Below the pieces are notes generated by a model. That model did no database searches, was not told where the DNA came from, and worked only from the letters and a program-made list of their open reading frames with translations. From Chamaesiphon sp. 341R_metabat_111 (GTDB taxonomy: Bacteria; Cyanobacteriota; Cyanobacteriia; Cyanobacteriales; Chamaesiphonaceae): a DNA stretch of 43,410 nt. How positions within the stretch are numbered: position 1 is the stretch's first letter; every line of letters starts with the position of its first letter. This document shows positions 38,426 through 43,410 of the stretch, in pieces. The translations under genes and the position numbers were made by a program. The stretch covers positions 1-43,410 of the forward strand of contig JANXVE010000165.1 in assembly GCA_025351825.1 (NCBI GenBank), in the 5' to 3' direction.

Positions 38426-39769
38426 CTACTCTCTCACTGCTGCCAGTGGCGGTGCGGCAACTGGTGTAACATTCAGGCTGACGGTTTGACCGTTGCGGCG
38501 TACTTGGATTTGAACGCTGCTGCCGATCTTGGTTGTTTCGACTACTTGCTGCACTTCGTTAGAGTTTTGGACTTTTTTGCCGTTGACGGTTTGAATGATA
38601 TCGCCAGATTTCATCCCAGCATTAGCGGCGGGTGAACTTTTGACGACGCGGGCGATTAGGGTGCCTTTATCGACATCGATTTTGAGATTGGCTGTGGGAT
38701 CGCTGTTGATTTCTTCTTTGAGTTGAGGTGTGAGATTAATCATTTGGATGCCGAGGAAGGGGTGCTCTACCTTGCCTGTGGCGATTAATTGATTGGCAAT
38801 CCGCATGGCGGTATTGATTGGGATCGCAAAACCTAAGCCTTGAGTTCCGCGCAGGATGGCGGTATTCATGCCGATGGCTTGTCCCATTGCATTGAGGAGG
38901 GGGCCGCCGGAGTTGCCTGGATTGATGGCAGCGTCGGTTTGAATATAGTTGACTCGTTTGTCAGCAGCACCGATCTCCGCGCTGGTTCTGCCTGTCGCGC
39001 TGATGATTCCGGCGGTGACGGTATTGTCCAATCCTAGTGGATTGCCGATCGCAATCGCCCATTCGCCTGGTTTAATTCGATCGGAATTACCGATTTGAAT
39101 GGTGGGGAGATTTTTTTGGTCGATCTCAATTACCGCAACATCAGTGACTAGATCGATTCCCTTTACTTTACCAGGGATCGTCCGACCATCTTTGAGGGTG
39201 ACGGTAACTTTGGTTGCACCAGCGACTACGTGAGCATTAGTGATGATTTGACCATTATTATTGATGATAAAGCCTGAGCCAGTGCCTTGTTTGACTTCTC
39301 GATCGGCAGATCGACCTCTTTGAGGCATCCGATCTCCAAAAAACCGTCTGAAGAAGGGATCTTCAAAATCATCTTCCCCACTTGAACGGGCAACTACGGT
39401 GGTAGAAGCATTGATTCTGACGACTGCTGGCCCAACTTTATCGACAACTTGGGTGATAAAATTGGTATTGACTCCAGCTAAAACACTGCCACTATTAGCT
39501 ATTTGAGCGGTTGCGGGCGCGATATTCGCCGGAAGCTGTTCTTTAGCAGCAAGATAGCCAAATGAACAGCTAGCAATCGTACTTAAGAATAGCAGCGAGA
39601 TATATTTGCTACCTTGGCGCAATGTTTTAGTACCAGTACGGGAGCGTGGTAATGGATCGATCGATCGATCGACCACCGCAGGTTGAGGATCGTGAGTGGT
39701 TGACTGATTCTGTTCTGTTAGACTAGGATCTGACGATCCGAGCGGGAAATCTTTCTGGGGTTCTGACAT
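38426..39769 (-). CDS. HtrA-family serine protease (Deg/Hho type) with PDZ domain
   Basis: 447 residues from the ATG at 39767-39769; an in-frame GTG 9 nt upstream is less likely. The N-terminal 50 residues are polar, a membrane anchor or signal follows (about 57-75, SKYISLLFLSTIASCSFGYLA), then the trypsin-like domain with triad His180 (ITNAHVV), Asp210 (TDVAVIEID) and Ser287 (GNSGGPL), and a PDZ domain (about 330-435, LGIQMINLTP...). It degrades or refolds damaged envelope and thylakoid-lumen proteins under stress. The paralogue (HhoA, HhoB or HtrA) cannot be told from one window. A monocistronic unit. Confidence 0.92.
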   Translation of the reverse strand: MSEPQKDFPLGSSDPSLTEQNQSTTHDPQPAVVDRSIDPLPRSRTGTKTLRQGSKYISLLFLSTIASCSFGYLAAKEQLPANIAPATAQIANSGSVLAGVNTNFITQVVDKVGPAVVRINASTTVVARSSGEDDFEDPFFRRFFGDRMPQRGRSADREVKQGTGSGFIINNNGQIITNAHVVAGATKVTVTLKDGRTIPGKVKGIDLVTDVAVIEIDQKNLPTIQIGNSDRIKPGEWAIAIGNPLGLDNTVTAGIISATGRTSAEIGAADKRVNYIQTDAAINPGNSGGPLLNAMGQAIGMNTAILRGTQGLGFAIPINTAMRIANQLIATGKVEHPFLGIQMINLTPQLKEEINSDPTANLKIDVDKGTLIARVVKSSPAANAGMKSGDIIQTVNGKKVQNSNEVQQVVETTKIGSSVQIQVRRNGQTVSLNVTPVAAPPLAAVRE

Positions 39770-39991
39770 ACAAAGCACACCTATACAATTCTGGGAGCGA
39801 TTGCGGCTGGCTGGTGGTAGATCCCTGCTCTAAGCCGTTCGCATAGCACGCTATTTTCAGTCTATCTTAGACTTCACATATCATTCATGACGCAATCATG
39901 ATTAATTTGTTGCAAATTTACGATCGGATGATAGAGCTACAAACTATCACAAATCAGCGCAATTTTTCTAGTAATGTTTGATACATTTTTG

Positions 39992-41329
39992 TTAGAACAG
40001 TCCAGCCGTCTCATACAAACGGCGTAGGATTGCCGAAATTTTGATTGTGTACTGGACATCTGCCGACCATCTCCCATTTAACTGCCGCATTGTCGGCGCA
40101 ATGCCGCGTTTGACCAGATCGAATCTAGGCGCGACGCATTCTTGGACTAATAAATCGGTGCTTGCATAAGCCTTGAGTTGCTGGATGTGGGCGCGGATAC
40201 CGAGACGGAGATCGGCAAATTTTGCCCACTCGGTTTGCCTGTCGCCCAAACTAGCAAAGTTGTTAAATTCGGGTAAGATGGCACTGCCAAAGGTCAGGAA
40301 GCGGGTTTCTAGACACATTTGAGCAAAGGCTAGATCGTGGTTGACTCCTTCTGCGCTGGCTTCTTCAATATAGATCTCTGGTAGGTTGGGAAATTTTTCT
40401 AGAGCTTCAGGATGATTGGCGGTCAGAAACTCACTCAGATGAGTCGCCGTGGTGTGTCCGTCAACCATAATTCGATCGAATTCATCAGCATTAAATTGAT
40501 GCTGGGAGCGGATATTATATGTACGACCGATCTCTGAGACGATCGAGATATTCAGATCGCGAAGTTCGATCGCTTTGACATATACTACGCCACGATAGCG
40601 AATCCGGCGCATCTGCGGATTGAGGGCGAGATTTACACCCAGTCTATCGGCTAGATCGATCGGAATATAGACATTTCCATTAATTGCAATCCCCCGTTCG
40701 GGCGAAGGTTCATTGTTGACTTTGAGGTGAACGGGGACGGTGTGATTGTTGCTGGTAATTTGCATCTGGACATCGCGACTCCAAGGCACCAAGCCATCGG
40801 CAATGCCCAGGGCGATTTCGCGCCAGTAAGCTTGGATCGCCAATCGATCCTCACTCTCGATCTGAAAGCCAATTTCCATCAGTAGCGACGGGATTGTCAA
40901 TCGCCGACAAAAAGCTAAACTACCCGTACCTGCAACTGTATCTGGCTTTGCGCCGCGACTGGGTAGATCGGGAACGCGACTAGAAAAGGACAGCAACAGC
41001 ATCTGAGCATGATTTTTGCGTTCGCCATTTTTGGCAATATAAAACGTGCTCACCCCTTTAGTTTGGGAGTGAGCATAAGCATCGGCATGAATGCCCAGCG
41101 CGATATCTCCTGGCTTGGCACGTTTATCGATCCAGTCGATGCTCGATCTCGGATTGTCCGAGTCAGGCACCGCTAAAACTTCAAAGCCCCGATTGCGAAG
41201 CTCTGGAACGATCGAATCCCGCAAAAACACCATTTCTTTGGCTCCATTTGCGGCTCGTCCGATCGTTTCTGGATCGCCAGCAGCCCCTTCGTTGCCGCCA
41301 TAAATCGCACAAATAAAAATCCTGCCCAT
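39992..41329 (-). CDS. N-acetylmuramoyl-L-alanine amidase with glucosaminidase-like C-terminus; first zinc ligand replaced
   Basis: A 445-residue cell-wall hydrolase-like protein. Residues 1-175 are an amidase_3 domain: Glu32 (AKEMVFLRD), His81 (GIHADAY) and Glu152 (LLMEIGF) are in place, but the first zinc ligand, the His of the GHGG motif, is Tyr10 (AIYGGNEG). A middle region (about 185-265) resembles a copper-amine-oxidase-like/SH3-type domain, and the C-terminal region (about 290-445, FLTANHPEALEKF, EASAEGVNHDLAFAQMCLET) a glucosaminidase-type (LytF/flgJ-like) domain. No signal peptide is seen, as in related cyanobacterial proteins. The Tyr change probably weakens or abolishes amidase activity. 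Confidence 0.75.
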   Translation of the reverse strand: MGRIFICAIYGGNEGAAGDPETIGRAANGAKEMVFLRDSIVPELRNRGFEVLAVPDSDNPRSSIDWIDKRAKPGDIALGIHADAYAHSQTKGVSTFYIAKNGERKNHAQMLLLSFSSRVPDLPSRGAKPDTVAGTGSLAFCRRLTIPSLLMEIGFQIESEDRLAIQAYWREIALGIADGLVPWSRDVQMQITSNNHTVPVHLKVNNEPSPERGIAINGNVYIPIDLADRLGVNLALNPQMRRIRYRGVVYVKAIELRDLNISIVSEIGRTYNIRSQHQFNADEFDRIMVDGHTTATHLSEFLTANHPEALEKFPNLPEIYIEEASAEGVNHDLAFAQMCLETRFLTFGSAILPEFNNFASLGDRQTEWAKFADLRLGIRAHIQQLKAYASTDLLVQECVAPRFDLVKRGIAPTMRQLNGRWSADVQYTIKISAILRRLYETAGLF

Positions 41330-41575
41330 GAAAATTGTTCCCCTCGCCAGTTAATGGCAGAATATGAAGTGTATATACCGATTTATCTATATAAAAATTC
41401 TGGATATTAATTAAGGATTAACAATGATTTGTCGATCGCTTTATACTCTGTGTCTATATCTGCTGAAACTCGGTTCCTACCAGCCGCCAGATCGATAATG
41501 ACGGCAATCTTACCAATATTTATAGATATTAACCGATCGATCTATCGATCTCCTTGGGACATTTGGCTGTTTCCA

Positions 41576-41606
41576 CTGTTGATTCAGCCGGAAGGCTGAA
41601 TCACAG
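41576..41606. repeat. GATTCAGCC-GGAA-GGCTGAATC hairpin repeat
   Basis: A perfect 9-bp stem with GGAA loop is extended by CTGT/ACAG across a one-base bulge. Of a type common between cyanobacterial genes. Confidence 0.7.
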
Positions 41607-41668
41607 CTTATTCTCAATCGTTGGTTAGGCTATATGTCTTACATTAATGGAGAATTGAAAATTGCGGA

Positions 41669-41701
41669 TGCGCGTTCGTCGGGTTCCCCGACGAGCGCGC
41701 A
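41669..41701. repeat. GC-rich hairpin TGCGCGTTCGTCGGG
   Basis: A 15-bp stem with a 3-nt loop and one G-U pair, far more GC-rich than its surroundings. No gene or U-tract is attached. Confidence 0.7.
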
Positions 41702-41793
41702 CCAAGCAGAAAATTAGGGGACGAGGATGGAGTCTAAATCCTATCCTCATTACAATCCACCTCAAGGTGGGGGATTTGAACCACTGATCTTTG

Positions 41794-42348
41794 TTAGGTT
41801 TTAACTAGTTGAAGTCGATCTAATTCGGCTAATACTTCCTGGCTATGAGCGGTGGGATTAATGTCAGTAAAAGTGGCGCGCAAAATGCCTTGAGGATCGA
41901 TAATAAAGCTATGTCGCATCGAATAAATGCCCATCCAGGAACCATAGGCTTTACTCACCTTGCCATCAGTATCTGCTAACAGCGGAAATTTCAATCCTTC
42001 TGAATCGCAAAACTCGGCATGAGAGTCAACTGAATCAGCACTGACTCCGACGATTTCTGTTTGACGTTGCTGATACTTATTAATATCTTGCTGGAATCGC
42101 CGTGCTTCCAATGTGCAGCCAGATGTAAAATCTTTGGGATAAAAATATAAGACGATCCATTTCCCCACATAATCAGTTAGAGCTACTTGCCCCGTACCTG
42201 TATTAGTTGGTAATCTAAATTCCGGTGCTGGCTGGTTCATCAGCGGTAGTTTTCCGCCCATTGCCTGGGCTGTGGCACCAGCATTCATCCACAAAATCAC
42301 ACTTAAACAGATAGTGACTAGACTATTTAGAAAATAACGTCGAGACAT
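41794..42348 (-). CDS. Peroxiredoxin (PrxQ/BCP type) with signal peptide
   Basis: A 184-residue thiol peroxidase. Residues 1-29 form a signal peptide (MSRRYFLNSL, hydrophobic core to about 22, then AGATAQA), so the enzyme acts in the periplasm or thylakoid lumen. The peroxidatic Cys78 is in FTSGCTLEA; the classical second Cys five residues later is absent (LEARRF), and Cys114 (EFCDSEG) is the likely resolving residue. The GYxxF/RHSFIID segment is normal. PrxQ reduces hydroperoxides with thioredoxin. trxA lies 5 kb away. A cytosolic isoform is expected elsewhere. Confidence 0.88.
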   Translation of the reverse strand: MSRRYFLNSLVTICLSVILWMNAGATAQAMGGKLPLMNQPAPEFRLPTNTGTGQVALTDYVGKWIVLYFYPKDFTSGCTLEARRFQQDINKYQQRQTEIVGVSADSVDSHAEFCDSEGLKFPLLADTDGKVSKAYGSWMGIYSMRHSFIIDPQGILRATFTDINPTAHSQEVLAELDRLQLVKT

Positions 42349-42519
42349 AAGATATATAGGTTAAAACTAAAGAGCGTTGAAAAAGGCTCTAAGTATAATC
42401 TTACTAGAAAGCTAAAAACCTGGGTTTAGCCGAAATCTGCGCCAATACTATCTGACACCCTCGATCGCCTGCTATAGTGATCTACCGTTAGCATTAAATT
42501 TTTATACCCAATTTTTCTG

Positions 42520-43206
42520 ATGAACGTAGTGGACGATAAAGCGGTAGTCAAAGAATATTTTAATAATACGGGATTCGATCGCTGGCAACGGATCTACGGT
42601 GATGGTGAAGTGAACAAAGTCCAGCTTGCCGTGCGAATCGGGCATCAGCAGACTGTGGACACCCTCTTGGGCTGGTTCGAGGCAGATGGTAACTTAGAGG
42701 GGTTATCGATCTGTGACGCAGGCTGTGGCGTGGGTAGCTTGAGCATTCCGCTGGCAACTGGAAAAGCAATTGTCACCGCCAGCGACATTTCCGAGAAAAT
42801 GGTGGGAGAAGCCACCGAACGTGCGGCGGAACTATTTGGCAATAACGACAATCCCAGTTTCAGCGTTCAAGATCTCGAAAGCCTCAGCGGTAGTTACCAT
42901 ACCGTCGTCTGTCTAGACGTATTGATCCACTATCCCCAATCAAAAGCTGCGGAAATGATTTCCCACCTCGCCTCCCTAGCTCAATCGCGGCTAATCATCA
43001 GTTTTGCACCCAAAACTCCCGCTCTCTCAATCCTGAAAAAAGTCGGTAGTTTCTTCCCTGGAGCCAGCAAAGCTACCCGTTCATACCTGCACACCGAAGC
43101 AGACATCATCGCCATTCTTGAGAGCCAAGGCTTTGAAATTAAGCGCACAGCCTTTACCAAAAAAAGTGTCTACTACTCCCAAATGTTAGAAGCCGTAAAA
43201 CCCTAA
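42520..43206 (+). CDS. chlM: Magnesium protoporphyrin IX methyltransferase
   Basis: This 228-residue SAM-dependent methyltransferase has class I motif I DAGCGVGSLS (about 66-75), VVCLDVLIHYP (about 126-136) and the ChlM-type N-terminus VKEYFNNTGFDRWQRIYG and C-terminal KRTAFTKKSVYYSQMLE. It methylates Mg-protoporphyrin IX after Mg-chelatase, an early committed step of chlorophyll synthesis, at the thylakoid/plasma membrane. Length is normal. The ATG is preceded by an AT-rich region (TTTTTATACCC) that could include its promoter. It appears monocistronic; the PrxQ gene is divergent. Confidence 0.96.
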   Translation: MNVVDDKAVVKEYFNNTGFDRWQRIYGDGEVNKVQLAVRIGHQQTVDTLLGWFEADGNLEGLSICDAGCGVGSLSIPLATGKAIVTASDISEKMVGEATERAAELFGNNDNPSFSVQDLESLSGSYHTVVCLDVLIHYPQSKAAEMISHLASLAQSRLIISFAPKTPALSILKKVGSFFPGASKATRSYLHTEADIIAILESQGFEIKRTAFTKKSVYYSQMLEAVKP

Positions 43207-43301
43207 GATGTGTGACTGCGCTGGCGTTAGCCTACCTTCGGTAACTGCATCAGACACCAAAGCCCGATCGACGGACAAAACTCCTGAAACAACGAAAAAC
43301 C

Positions 43302-43385
43302 GTAGGTTGGGTTGAGCGATAGTGAAACCCAACAAACACTCAAACACCCTAGAAATGTTGGGTTTCGAGGCTCAACCCAACCTAC
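43302..43385. repeat. GTAGGTTGGGTTGAG...CTCAACCCAACCTAC palindromic element
   Basis: Terminal 15-bp inverted repeats (43302-43316 and 43371-43385) enclose a second inverted pair (AAACCCAACA / TGTTGGGTTT), so the 84-bp element forms a bipartite hairpin. A partial copy is at 14003-14033. It follows chlM by about 95 nt; in between, TACC-TTC-GGTA is a small hairpin. Confidence 0.8.
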
Positions 43386-43410
43386 CTTAAAAATATTTGT
43401 CCGTCAGTCA

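Larger units (their letters stand above)
41330..41793. other. 464-bp intergenic region with two hairpin repeats
   Basis: No credible gene. Two stable hairpins are present: CTGT-T-GATTCAGCC-GGAA-GGCTGAATC-ACAG (41576-41606, GNRA-type tetraloop) and TGCGCGTTCGTCGGG / CCCGACGAGCGCGCA (41669-41701, one wobble pair). Neither is followed by a U-run, so they look like dispersed repeats and not terminators. Confidence 0.5.

Noticed and set aside
41755-41790. tRNA-like fragment (GGTTCAAATCCCCCAC on the minus strand)
   Set aside because: It resembles a T-arm, but no acceptor, D-arm or anticodon arm can be built around it.
1-43410. CRISPR array
   Set aside because: Repeats in the window are palindromic intergenic elements or short tandem arrays without regular unique spacers; no cas gene is present.

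Overview
This 43.4-kb window is chromosomal DNA of a cyanobacterium. The evidence is a set of cyanobacterial genes: chlM (chlorophyll synthesis), a RuBisCO activase, the group 3 sigma factor sigF, long-form HflX, class II aldolase, cofG, DUF4079 and TspO membrane proteins, and several small families I know only from cyanobacteria. The sequence is also rich in CGATCG and the HIP1 octamer GCGATCGC (for example near 5299, 8629, 9212, 33198 and 36941). Genus cannot be fixed by eye. There is no phage, plasmid or transposase module and no CRISPR array.

Layout. 1-2.4 kb (minus): secE-nusG-rplK-rplA, then a terminator and the L10-type leader of rplJ, which lies off the left edge. 2.8-3.6 kb: sigF. 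3.7-4.6 kb: two small membrane proteins. 4.8-7.0 kb: a compact cbb3-type (C-family) terminal oxidase operon, ccoN-ccoO-ccoS-like, with no ccoP; it is followed by a three-domain USP/TerB-like/DUF697-like protein. 9-11.2 kb: a GlsB/YeaQ membrane protein and two conserved unknowns. 11.4-18.4 kb: housekeeping genes (aldose epimerase, tRNA-Lys, fba, pheT, hflX). 18.4-23.9 kb: an accessory stretch with a possible small RNA, a P-loop NTPase, a Pro1-less tautomerase-like protein, a two-gene aspartic-protease module, a coiled-coil gene pair and a DUF6745/SMI1-like protein. 23.9-26.5 kb: acnB. 26.5-28.95 kb: a small island bounded by two copies of a MITE-like repeat, holding a DUF559 nuclease, a glycine-zipper peptide, an altered HNH protein and a truncated kinase. 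30.7-36.7 kb: alpha/beta hydrolase, membrane Mur ligase, BCS1-like AAA+ ATPase, RuBisCO activase without its small-subunit-like domain, and cofG. 36.6-43.2 kb: trxA, DUF4079, TspO, an HtrA protease, an amidase/glucosaminidase, a PrxQ-type peroxiredoxin and chlM.

Repeats are the second theme. At least six families of palindromic or tandem repeats sit between genes. Two reach genes directly: one forms the 5' region of the BCS1-like gene, and one encodes part of the N-terminus of the DUF559 nuclease. The most interesting biology is (1) a CcoP-less cbb3 oxidase in an oxygenic phototroph, (2) a BCS1-like AAA+ chaperone immediately upstream of an SSUL-less RuBisCO activase, (3) the DUF559 element and its island, and (4) the HflX reading frame, whose conserved N-terminus begins at an AUC codon behind a well-placed Shine-Dalgarno sequence.
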